Shown here piece after piece: positions 25,128-31,979 of a DNA stretch of 33,948 nucleotides. The translations under genes and the position numbers were made by a program. Below the pieces are notes generated by a model that saw only the letters and a list, made by a program, of their open reading frames with translations, made no database searches and was not told the origin of the DNA. The stretch comes from an uncultured Peptococcaceae bacterium (lineage in GTDB: Bacteria; Bacillota; Dehalobacteriia; UBA4068; UBA4997), in contig CANQPG010000012.1 of assembly GCA_947625705.1 (NCBI GenBank), positions 1 to 33,948 of the forward strand. The letters run 5' to 3'. How positions within the stretch are numbered: the stretch's first letter is position 1; each line of letters begins with the position of its first letter.

Positions 25128-25850
25128 TTATTCCGCGGCAGCTATCTGCTGCTTCGGCCAGCTTTCCTCCAGAATTTTGCCGTCGCGTATTTTGATAATA
25201 TGGTCACCGTAGGCGGCAATTTCGTTATCATGCGTGACGATGATCATGGTGGAGCCGCGCTTTTTCACCATTGCCGACATCATATCCATCACCTCATAGG
25301 TGGTGTGGGTGTCGAGGTTGCCGGTCGGCTCGTCGGCGAATATCACCGGCGGGTGAGCCACAAAGGCGCGGGCGATACCGACGCGCTGCTGCTGGCCGCC
25401 GCTCATCTGGGTCGGCTTGTGCTTAATGCGGTCTTTCAGCCCCACGTATTGCAGCATTTTAACGGCCTGCTTTTTGCGGATATTCTTATCCACTCCGCGG
25501 AAGATCATCGGCATTTCCACGTTCTCCAGCGCCGTCAGCGCGGGCAGCAGGTTATACGACTGGAACACGAAGCCGAAATGGTTGCGGCGGAAGTCGGCCA
25601 GCTGCGTTTCGTTCATTTTGTCAATGCGCGCCCCGCCGATGGCAATTTCGCCGGTGGTGGGCTTCTCCAGCCCGGCCAGCATGTTCAGCAGGGTGGATTT
25701 GCCGCTGCCGGAGGGGCCGAACAGGCAGCATATCTCGCCGCGGCGTATCTTCATATCGATCCCGGCCAGCGCGATCACGCGTTCGGTGCCGATGGTGTAT
25801 ACCTTGCGCAGGTTTTTCACGTCGATGATAATGTCGTCTTTTGCGTTCAT
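25128..25850 (-). CDS. ABC transporter ATP-binding protein, MacB/LolD type
   Basis: The 240-residue ATPase has Walker A GPSGSGKST (45-53), Q-loop FVFQSYNLLPALTA, signature MSGGQQQRVGIARA, Walker B VIFADEPTGNLD and the H-loop VTHD. This is the MacB/LolD subfamily that pairs with FtsX-type permeases. ATG 25850 on the minus strand follows AGAGGTG; the longer open frame upstream has no such site. The gene is first of the ATPase-accessory-permease operon; the 119-bp gap before the accessory gene holds an imperfect GCGCCT dyad. Confidence 0.92.
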   Translation of the reverse strand: MNAKDDIIIDVKNLRKVYTIGTERVIALAGIDMKIRRGEICCLFGPSGSGKSTLLNMLAGLEKPTTGEIAIGGARIDKMNETQLADFRRNHFGFVFQSYNLLPALTALENVEMPMIFRGVDKNIRKKQAVKMLQYVGLKDRIKHKPTQMSGGQQQRVGIARAFVAHPPVIFADEPTGNLDTHTTYEVMDMMSAMVKKRGSTMIIVTHDNEIAAYGDHIIKIRDGKILEESWPKQQIAAAE

Positions 25851-25966
25851 TTTTTCACCTCTTTTCCAAAACGGACATTCTTCGATAATATTCGGCATTT
25901 GCCGGGTAAATCCTCTAAAATTTACTCTATATAGGTAAGAATTTTTCAGGTCGGTTTCAGGTTGGT

Positions 25967-26866
25967 TCAATTATCCGCGTTGGCGCTGAAAACGTCCGCC
26001 ACCTCGCTGATGGTGATGTAGGCCATCGGGTCGATCTCATGCACGATCGACTGCATGCGCCCCACCTGAAAGCGGTTGACGACAAAATAGATCAGCGCGC
26101 GGTCGGTGTTGGAGAAACCGCCCTTGGCGGCCAGCTGCGTGGCGCCGGTGGCAAAGGCGGCGGTGAGGGCGGCGCAGATGTCGTCCGGGCGGGTGGTGAT
26201 GATCATGGCCGCCTTAGAGCGCTCAATGCCCTCCACGATGAAATCCAGCGTTTTCAGCGCGGCAAAATAGGTGACGATGGAGTAAAGCGGCAGTATCCAG
26301 CTGCCGATCGCAATACCGCAGATCACATAAAGCGCCACGTTATACAGCATGACAAAGCTGCCGACGGATAACCCCAGCCGTTTGGCGAAGATGACGGCCA
26401 TCACCTCAATGCCGTCCATTACGCCGCCGAACTTGATCGCCAGACCGCTGCCCACGCCGGATATCATGCCGCCGAACAGCGAGCAGAGCAGTAAGTCCGT
26501 CCCGGCTAACGGCGAGGCAATGCTGACGTCCAGCGGCAGCACGTCGGTTATCAGCCAGGCGCCGATGGCATAGCAGGCCACGGCGTAAATGGCGTAAACG
26601 GTGAACTGCGGCCCCTGACGCTTAAGGCCGAAGATGAACAGCGGAATATTCAGCAGGATCAGGAAGAACGAGAGGGAAAACTGCGGCGGCGTCAGCTGCG
26701 AGAGCAAAATTGACGTGCCGGAAATGCCGCTGTCATAAAGCTGCACCGGCGCGATGAATACCGTGACGCCGAACGCGTTGATGGCGCCGGCCAGCGTCAG
26801 AAACAGCAGATTTTTCGGGCTCAGGGTTTGCAGAAACTGTTTGAATACGGCGAGATTTTTGGGCAA
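25967..26866 (-). CDS. YitT family membrane protein (DUF161/DUF2179)
   Basis: The 299-residue protein has five to six membrane segments (starting LLFLTLAGAINAFGVTVFI) with the YitT pattern GISGTSILLS and GLAIKFGGVMDGIEVMAVIF. A C-terminal soluble DUF2179 domain (about 215-290) contains TRPDDICAALTAAF and DPMAYITISEV. The function of the family is unsettled. It starts with TTG at 26866, eight bases after AGGAGC. A promoter-like sequence precedes it. Confidence 0.87.
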   Translation of the reverse strand: MPKNLAVFKQFLQTLSPKNLLFLTLAGAINAFGVTVFIAPVQLYDSGISGTSILLSQLTPPQFSLSFFLILLNIPLFIFGLKRQGPQFTVYAIYAVACYAIGAWLITDVLPLDVSIASPLAGTDLLLCSLFGGMISGVGSGLAIKFGGVMDGIEVMAVIFAKRLGLSVGSFVMLYNVALYVICGIAIGSWILPLYSIVTYFAALKTLDFIVEGIERSKAAMIITTRPDDICAALTAAFATGATQLAAKGGFSNTDRALIYFVVNRFQVGRMQSIVHEIDPMAYITISEVADVFSANADN

Positions 26867-26889
26867 ATGAATTGCTCCTTTCCGTTTTT

Positions 26890-26917
26890 GTTATAGTATA
26901 TGCCTATTCTATCACAA
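26890..26917 (-). promoter_or_regulatory. Putative promoter of the YitT-family gene
   Basis: On the minus strand TTGTGA (26917-26912) and TATAAC (26895-26890) are 16 bp apart. The -35 overlaps the left half of a dyad, CTATCACAA (26909-26917) / TTGTGATAG (26940-26948), which could be an operator or a hairpin. Confidence 0.45.
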
Positions 26918-26948
26918 AAATGGACGCCCGAAAAGGGTGTTGTGATAG
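26909..26948. promoter_or_regulatory. Dyad CTATCACAA / TTGTGATAG between divergent genes
   Basis: The 9-bp arms are perfectly inverted with 22 bp between them; an inner CGCCC/GGGTG pair sits across GAAAA. It may be an operator, or a stem-loop acting as a terminator. It lies between the YitT gene and the recombinase gene. Confidence 0.4.
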
Positions 26949-27021
26949 TATTCAATTTTAAATAAATCGAAAAAAAATTTCAAAACATAGTATTAAATAC
27001 CGCATAATAGGTTGACGTTTG

Positions 27022-27030
27022 TGGTACAAT
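27022..27030 (+). promoter_or_regulatory. Extended -10 promoter of recombinase gene (putative)
   Basis: TGG immediately precedes TACAAT (27025-27030), an extended -10 pattern, 34 bp before the recombinase start. The -35 is unclear; a TTGACG at 27012-27017 is badly spaced for it. Confidence 0.4.
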
Positions 27031-27063
27031 AAGCCCATTATACTTTCGTAAGGAGGATTGGGC

Positions 27064-27909
27064 ATGAACAAATGTAAATTGACCGAAACGGCAATCGCCG
27101 CTTATGCCAGAGAGCTGCAAGCCGATGAGCGAGCGCGCGGTACTATTGAAAAATATCTGCGGGATATCCGTGCCTTTGCCGAATGGCTGGCCAACAGGGA
27201 TATTACCCAAGATGCCGTCAACGAATGGAAAGAAAGCCTACAGGCGAAAGACTATGCGCCCAGCACCATAAACAGTATGCTGGCCGCGCTGAACGGCTTG
27301 TTTCGCTTTCTTGGGCGGGAAGACTTGCGCGCCAAATTTTTAAAAGTGCAGCGGCGCTTGTTCCGGGACGCCGACCGCGAGCTGACCAGAGACGATTATG
27401 ACGCGCTGATCGCCAATGCCCAAGTGCGCGGGCAGGATCGCTTGGCGCTGCTGATGGAGACGATATGTGCCACAGGGATCCGCGTGTCCGAGGTACAGTA
27501 TATCACGGTGGCCGCGGCGCAGCGGGGGCGGGCGGAAGTCTCCCTTAAGGGGAAGATACGCACGATAATGCTGCCCGCCAAGCTTTGCCGCAAGCTGCTG
27601 AAATACGCCAGGAAACAAAAAACCGTCTCCGGCGAGATATTTCTCACCAGAAACGGCAACCCGCTTTCCCGCCGCCAGATCTGGGCGGAGATGAAAGCGC
27701 TGTGCAAACACGCGGGCGTCGAACCGGGCAAGGTGTTTCCGCACAATCTGCGGCATCTTTTCGCCACGGCGTTTTACCGTGCCTGCAAGGATATTGCCAG
27801 GCTGGCCGACGTGCTGGGACATTCCAGTATTGAAACCACCCGTATCTATCTGCTGACTTCCGGTGCCGAGCACCAAAAGCAGCTTGATCGGCTGGGTTTT
27901 GTATCATAG
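27064..27909 (+). CDS. Tyrosine recombinase (XerC/D-like), likely DNA invertase
   Basis: The 281-residue protein has an N-terminal core-binding domain (about 1-90) and a complete catalytic domain. R140 lies in TGIRVSE, Lys162/164 in SLKGKIR, H227-x-x-R230 in PHNLRHLFAT, H253 in LGHSS and the nucleophile Y262 in TRIYL. It would cut and rejoin DNA at a short dyad site. ATG 27064 follows AAGGAGGA. The stop codon is immediately followed by one of two inverted 19-bp repeats, so the likely job is inversion of the adjacent 235-bp segment. It is far from the prophage and separated by host genes, so a role as prophage integrase is less likely. Confidence 0.88.
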   Translation: MNKCKLTETAIAAYARELQADERARGTIEKYLRDIRAFAEWLANRDITQDAVNEWKESLQAKDYAPSTINSMLAALNGLFRFLGREDLRAKFLKVQRRLFRDADRELTRDDYDALIANAQVRGQDRLALLMETICATGIRVSEVQYITVAAAQRGRAEVSLKGKIRTIMLPAKLCRKLLKYARKQKTVSGEIFLTRNGNPLSRRQIWAEMKALCKHAGVEPGKVFPHNLRHLFATAFYRACKDIARLADVLGHSSIETTRIYLLTSGAEHQKQLDRLGFVS

Positions 27910-27928
27910 GACAAAATCAACATTTTGT
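27910..27928 (+). repeat. Inverted repeat left (recombination site)
   Basis: GACAAAATCAACATTTTGT is a perfect inverted copy of 28164-28182. With the following C it is itself a dyad, GACAAAAT-CAAC-ATTTTGTC, as expected of a tyrosine recombinase core site. It begins one base after the recombinase stop codon. Confidence 0.8.
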
Positions 27929-27978
27929 CATGTCAGCCGCGCATAGATAAGTTCTGCATGGCTACATAACCTGTTACA

Positions 27979-28007
27979 AGTATAACATGTTTTTGCCTTC
28001 AACGCAA
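27979..28007 (-). promoter_or_regulatory. Promoter inside invertible segment, now facing left
   Basis: On the minus strand TTGCGT (28007-28002), a 17-bp spacer and TATACT (27984-27979) with TGT just before the -10 (extended -10) form a plausible sigma-A promoter. It now reads towards the 3' end of the recombinase gene. After inversion its -10 would lie at about 28108-28113, reading right into the gene at 28244. Confidence 0.55.
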
Positions 28008-28085
28008 GGCGCTGATTGCTTTTAGGACGCAAAAAACCATGCCGTCCAAAAAGTACTTTTGCGGCTTGGTTCGATTTGGTCTTTT

Positions 28086-28118
28086 TGCTCATCAGCTGAG
28101 CATTAAGGCCTTTTTTTT
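28086..28118 (+). terminator. Terminator-like hairpin inside invertible segment
   Basis: TGCTCA (28086-28091) and TGAGCA (28097-28102) form a stem with loop TCAGC; TTAAGGCC and eight T follow. The gap before the T-run makes it non-ideal, but it would oppose read-through from the recombinase gene in the present orientation. Confidence 0.4.
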
Positions 28119-28163
28119 GTGCCATTATACCGGTTTTTGCTCACTCCCTATACCCGAATAGTC

Positions 28164-28182
28164 ACAAAATGTTGATTTTGTC
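28164..28182 (-). repeat. Inverted repeat right (recombination site)
   Basis: ACAAAATGTTGATTTTGTC is the perfect reverse complement of 27910-27928. It lies 62 bp before the start of the zinc-ribbon gene. The base before it differs from perfect dyad symmetry (C instead of G). Confidence 0.8.
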
Positions 28183-28243
28183 TATATTGGGGCGCTCACG
28201 CGGCTGCCTGCTCCGGTGTGGCAAGGACTGGAAGTGGTGATGA

Positions 28244-28978
28244 ATGATGAACAAGAGCTTATATGACTACTGCCTGGAGCATGGTCAGAAAAACCTGCTT
28301 AAAGAGTGGCACCCGGCGCTGAACGGCGGCTTGACGCCCCGGCAGATATCTTACGGCAGCAAGAAAAAGGTCTGGTGGCGCTGCCGGCACGGTCACGTCT
28401 GGAACGCGGTGGTGTTCAACCGCACCGGCGCCGACAGCGGCTGCCCCTATTGCACCGGCAGAAAGGCCTGGCCGGGTGAAAGCGATCTGGCGTCGCGCCG
28501 CCCCGATTTGGCGGCAGAATGGCATTTCACCAAAAATGGCAGTATTGCCCCCAAAGACGTATTGGAGGGCAGCCATTACATGGCCTGGTGGATCTGCGAC
28601 AAGGGGCATGAGTGGCGGGCGATGGTGAAATCCCGCGTTAACGGCAGCGGCTGCCCTTACTGCGCCAACAAGAAAGTGCTGCCCGGCTTCAACGATTTGG
28701 CTACGCTGGAGCCGAAGATCGCGGCGGAATGGCACCCCACGCTGAACGGAGACCTGACGCCGGATCAGGTGACGGTCGGCAGTCACAAGAAAGTTTGGTG
28801 GCAATGTTCCAACGGCCACGTCTGGCAGACGGTGGTTTATTCACGGGCGGGCAGGGGTTCCCGCCGCAGCGGCTGCCCGGTCTGCGCCGGCAGGTTCAAA
28901 GCGCGGCGCCGACCGGCGCGATACCGTCTGACGGTTATCGAACCGCAGATACCGTTGCCCAAAGTTGCTTCAAAATAG
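28244..28978 (+). CDS. Triple zinc-ribbon domain protein (DUF4379-like)
   Basis: The 244-residue protein has three about 60-residue repeats with the pattern EWHPxLNGxLTPxxVxxGSxKKVWW - C - GHxW - GCPYC. Zinc ligands are C47/H51/C67/C70, C118/H122/C137/C140 and C188/H192/C211/C214. This resembles the treble-clef zinc-ribbon DUF4379 group, whose role is unknown; some relatives have nuclease-like context. A basic C-terminal tail follows (RFKARRRPARYR). The start is ATG 28244 or 28247 with a weak GGTGATG site. It is only 20 bp before the adhesin start, so the two form an operon. No promoter is seen between the right repeat and this gene. Confidence 0.83.
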   Translation: MMNKSLYDYCLEHGQKNLLKEWHPALNGGLTPRQISYGSKKKVWWRCRHGHVWNAVVFNRTGADSGCPYCTGRKAWPGESDLASRRPDLAAEWHFTKNGSIAPKDVLEGSHYMAWWICDKGHEWRAMVKSRVNGSGCPYCANKKVLPGFNDLATLEPKIAAEWHPTLNGDLTPDQVTVGSHKKVWWQCSNGHVWQTVVYSRAGRGSRRSGCPVCAGRFKARRRPARYRLTVIEPQIPLPKVASK

Positions 28979-28998
28979 CATAAGAAAGGGTTTTGGAT

Positions 28999-29466
28999 AT
29001 GAAAAAACTAAAAAGGGCTTTAAGCTTCTGCCTGATGCTGGCGCTGATATTGGGGCAGATCCTGCTGGGCGCCCGCCCGGTTTACGCGGCAGAGGCGATC
29101 ACCGGCGTAACACCGGTGGGCACCACCATCGACCTGTTCGATTATTGGGTTGATGAGAATAACCATAACAACGATACCAATACGGCCATGCTGACTACCG
29201 GAATTAACCGACACAGTGATTTGAAATTCTGCCAGACTGGTACGGCAGCTGATTACCTTAACCGTTGGACAGGCTCAAGCACCCCCGGCAGAGTTTTCCC
29301 CAATATCGTGCAGAGCCGGCTGGGCGGCGACGGTTATCCTGTTTTGAGCGCGGGCTGCCCACGGGGTTTTACGATCCGTCGATCAGCCGAAGCGCCGGTT
29401 TGGGTTATCTTTTTAATTACTATGACTCAAACACGGCAGACGCCAACCGTGTGGCGGGCAAAATAA
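28999..29466 (+). CDS. Large surface adhesin, N-terminal piece (signal peptide; frame broken near 29350)
   Basis: This is the start of a very large secreted adhesin. ATG 28999 follows AAGAAAGGG; residues 1-33 are a signal peptide (Lys-rich start, hydrophobic core, PVYAAEA cleavage region). The mature start TIDLFDYWVDENNHNNDTNT is the typical opening of fibro-slime adhesins. The family-like sequence runs to GDGYPVLSAG near 29354; after that this frame is meaningless and stops at 29466. The correct sequence continues one frame back, at CTG 29355 (LPTGFYDPSISRSAG). This fits loss of one base in the GC-rich GCGGGCTGCCC stretch. Confidence 0.75.
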   Translation: MKKLKRALSFCLMLALILGQILLGARPVYAAEAITGVTPVGTTIDLFDYWVDENNHNNDTNTAMLTTGINRHSDLKFCQTGTAADYLNRWTGSSTPGRVFPNIVQSRLGGDGYPVLSAGCPRGFTIRRSAEAPVWVIFLITMTQTRQTPTVWRAK

Positions 29467-31979
29467 GCTACCCTGACATTCAGGGTCTGCTTCAGGTTGA
29501 CGCCAACGGGTATTATTTCTTTGACAGTTCCAATACTGCCGCGCACCTGCGTGACGACGGCAAGACGATGGAGCTGTACAGCGCCTCGCAGTGTGTCGGT
29601 TTTTTCCCTTTTAATGAGCTTTCCGGGAACGAGAAAGGCTATGCCTACGACAATTCTCAGAATAATAATTACAATCACTTCTTCGGTTCGCATATGACCA
29701 CGCAGTTCATTCAGTCCAGAAGCGGCAGGACTGACCAGAACCTTGACGTCATATATGATTTTACCGGCGACGACGATGTGTGGATCTTCATTGACGGTGT
29801 GCTGGTGGGCGATGTGGGCGGTATCCATGACCCGGCCTATGTGAACATCAACTTTGCCACCGGCGCTGTTTCGTATGACAAGAATGGTGTGTCTAACACC
29901 GGTATAAGTAATTCCACGATTTGGCGGCAATATCAAGCCGCTCAGGCTGACGGTGATACAACTGCATACTTTGACCGTACCGTAACCGTGAATGACGACG
30001 GCAGCGTCACAGTCAGCAAAACGCCGCTTCCCGGTGCGGCCGGCGCCAACTATGCCGAAGTGACAATCGGCAGCAATACATATGACTTTCAGGAAACGGA
30101 CGGCAACTGGATCTTTGCCGACGGTACATACCATACGCTGGACTTCTTCTATCTGGAGCGCGGCGCGGGCGGCTCTAATATGCAGCTGAAGTTCAATCTG
30201 GAGGAAATTCCGCCCACTTACATTCAGAAAGTTGACCAGAACGGCGAGGGTATCGGCGGCGTGGAGTTTAATCTTTACGCAGTGAGGCCGGCAGATGGCA
30301 CATTGACCATGGACGAGGAGACCGGCAAGCAATCCTGGACGGTCGGTGAAAGCACCGAGCGCCTGGACGGCGGCAGAATCGTTGCCACGGGGGTTACGGA
30401 CGCCAATGGCAACCTGACGCTGCGTTACAGCGCGGAGATGGGTTCCAAGCAGGGCAAATTGGCCAGCCTGGCGGATATTTTCAACACATATCAGGACGGC
30501 AATCTGGTGCCGCAGGTTATACCTTCCAGCGGGCTGAAATACGAAAACTGCCTGCTGCTGGAGCTGGAGGAGGTTTCGGAGCTGGCTGGTTATCGCCAAA
30601 TCGGCTCAGCCTCGCTGCGTTTGGAAAACATCAACGGTACCTATATCCTGCTCTCTAACGACCGCTGGAACAACGGCGTTTATGCCTCCCCCAACGTGAT
30701 CGTTTCCGCGCCCAAAATAATTTATTTGCGTAATCCGGACGGCACAACTTCTGAGACAGGAATTGATTTGAGCCAAAATCAGGACGGCAAAGTCGGCTTG
30801 TTCGGCGTGGTGCTGGCCTGGATCGGCGCGGAAACGCCAACCCGAGACACCATTACGATCGAGAGCAACTGGGCGCCCGTCTACGGCAGCCCGGCAGACG
30901 GCTGGACGATCCAAACGCTGGATCTCAGCCGGGATACTGATTATGCCAAAGCACTGGGCATGGCCATCGGCGATTATGCCGCAGAGCACGACGGCAGTGT
31001 GGCGGGGTTTGTCTATCCGTTCTCGCTGGCGGCTTCCGGCAGCTATAACACCACGATCGACAACCTGCCCGGCGAAATCTCCCAGTATTATTTCATGGTG
31101 TCGGACAACAACGGCAATATCATCAATGATGCGGATTTTGCCAAGATCAAATACACCACCAGTTTCTATTATTCCGAAGCGCCAACCTACACGGCCATGG
31201 ACGTCTTGCATACGCACCGCGTTAACCACCGCAACAGCAATTTCCAGCGGGATTTCGGCTCCACCATCGGCGTGCCGAATATCCAGAACCGCCTGCTGGT
31301 GCAGCGGCTGGACGCGCAGGGCAATACCGTGGTCGGCGCGCAGTATTCGCTGTATAACAAAAATCAGGTGACCATTGCGGACGAGGGCACGTTTACGGTG
31401 ACCGGCGATCCTATCGCGACTGCCATCACCGAAAATCTGATCAAAGACAAAAATGAAGTTTGGCCCGTCGAAACCAATGCGCATATAACCGCCAACGGCG
31501 TGGCCGCTTTCCATGGGCTGGCGGCGGGCGAATATTATGTTATCGAGACCCAGGCTCCCCAAGGCTACGCGCCGAACAACAAGCCGGTACACGTGGTGGT
31601 GGACGATGTCGGCGTACACGCCTACGCGGGCGAAGCCAAAATGGCAGACGGGGCGGCGGTCATTGACCTCACCAAAGGCATTGCCTATGGCGACGGCGAC
31701 GGTATTTCCGTGCTGCTGGGCGTAGGCAATTTGGTCAGCACGATGGCCAACTTCGGCTCTAACGGCCATATCGATACCACACTGACGGATATTTACGCAC
31801 TGCGCGCCAAGGGCGAGGCAGCTGTTGTTGACGGCCAAACCAGGCTCAGCTGGACGCAGATTGATTCTACCGGCAATATAGAATTGCAGCGCAAGTGGTG
31901 CGTTTATGACGCCGACGCGGCCATACAGTATGCAACGGCCAATCCGGCGACAGATATCCTTGCCACACCAACCCGCTGA
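29355..31979 (+). CDS. Large surface adhesin, middle piece (fibro-slime and SpaA-like domains)
   Basis: This piece continues the adhesin in a shifted frame. A fibro-slime (PA14-like) domain is recognised by LLQVDANGYYFFDS, DFTGDDDVWIFIDGVLVGDV, GGIHDPAYVNINFATG and LDFFYLERGAGGSNMQLKFN. It is followed by SpaA/Cna-B-like domains: IQKVDQNGEGIGGVEFNLYA and, further on, VQRLDAQGNTVVGAQYSLYN ... LAAGEYYVIETQAPQGY. The latter has the Glu and Lys positions typical of isopeptide-forming domains. The frame stops at 31979 inside a conserved-looking stretch, and the next piece continues one frame back at about 31964. The ORF could start at 29265, but no ribosome site supports this as an independent gene. 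Confidence 0.78.
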   Translation: MPTGFYDPSISRSAGLGYLFNYYDSNTADANRVAGKISYPDIQGLLQVDANGYYFFDSSNTAAHLRDDGKTMELYSASQCVGFFPFNELSGNEKGYAYDNSQNNNYNHFFGSHMTTQFIQSRSGRTDQNLDVIYDFTGDDDVWIFIDGVLVGDVGGIHDPAYVNINFATGAVSYDKNGVSNTGISNSTIWRQYQAAQADGDTTAYFDRTVTVNDDGSVTVSKTPLPGAAGANYAEVTIGSNTYDFQETDGNWIFADGTYHTLDFFYLERGAGGSNMQLKFNLEEIPPTYIQKVDQNGEGIGGVEFNLYAVRPADGTLTMDEETGKQSWTVGESTERLDGGRIVATGVTDANGNLTLRYSAEMGSKQGKLASLADIFNTYQDGNLVPQVIPSSGLKYENCLLLELEEVSELAGYRQIGSASLRLENINGTYILLSNDRWNNGVYASPNVIVSAPKIIYLRNPDGTTSETGIDLSQNQDGKVGLFGVVLAWIGAETPTRDTITIESNWAPVYGSPADGWTIQTLDLSRDTDYAKALGMAIGDYAAEHDGSVAGFVYPFSLAASGSYNTTIDNLPGEISQYYFMVSDNNGNIINDADFAKIKYTTSFYYSEAPTYTAMDVLHTHRVNHRNSNFQRDFGSTIGVPNIQNRLLVQRLDAQGNTVVGAQYSLYNKNQVTIADEGTFTVTGDPIATAITENLIKDKNEVWPVETNAHITANGVAAFHGLAAGEYYVIETQAPQGYAPNNKPVHVVVDDVGVHAYAGEAKMADGAAVIDLTKGIAYGDGDGISVLLGVGNLVSTMANFGSNGHIDTTLTDIYALRAKGEAAVVDGQTRLSWTQIDSTGNIELQRKWCVYDADAAIQYATANPATDILATPTR

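Larger units (their letters stand above)
27910..28182. other. Putative invertible promoter segment (inverton)
   Basis: Two 19-bp perfect inverted repeats flank 235 bp of noncoding DNA between the recombinase gene and the zinc-ribbon/adhesin genes. The segment carries a minus-strand promoter-like sequence (27979-28007) and a plus-strand terminator-like hairpin (28086-28118). It has no convincing gene; a 65-codon minus-strand frame (27928-28125) has no ribosome site. The present orientation appears to be OFF for the downstream genes. The whole stretch 27910-28243 contains no other gene that I can support. Confidence 0.7.

Noticed and set aside
27064-27909. The tyrosine recombinase as integrase of the prophage
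   Set aside because: It lies 12.7 kb from the last phage gene, separated by housekeeping genes, and is flanked by inverted rather than direct repeats.
27910-27929. Left repeat as a simple terminator of the recombinase gene
   Set aside because: It can form a weak AT-rich hairpin but lacks a T-run, and the perfect inverted copy 235 bp away is better explained as a recombination site.
27928-28125. 65-codon minus-strand ORF inside the invertible segment
   Set aside because: Its ATG overlaps a TATAAT-like sequence and there is no Shine-Dalgarno. The frame spans the whole segment probably by chance, and the protein has no recognisable pattern.
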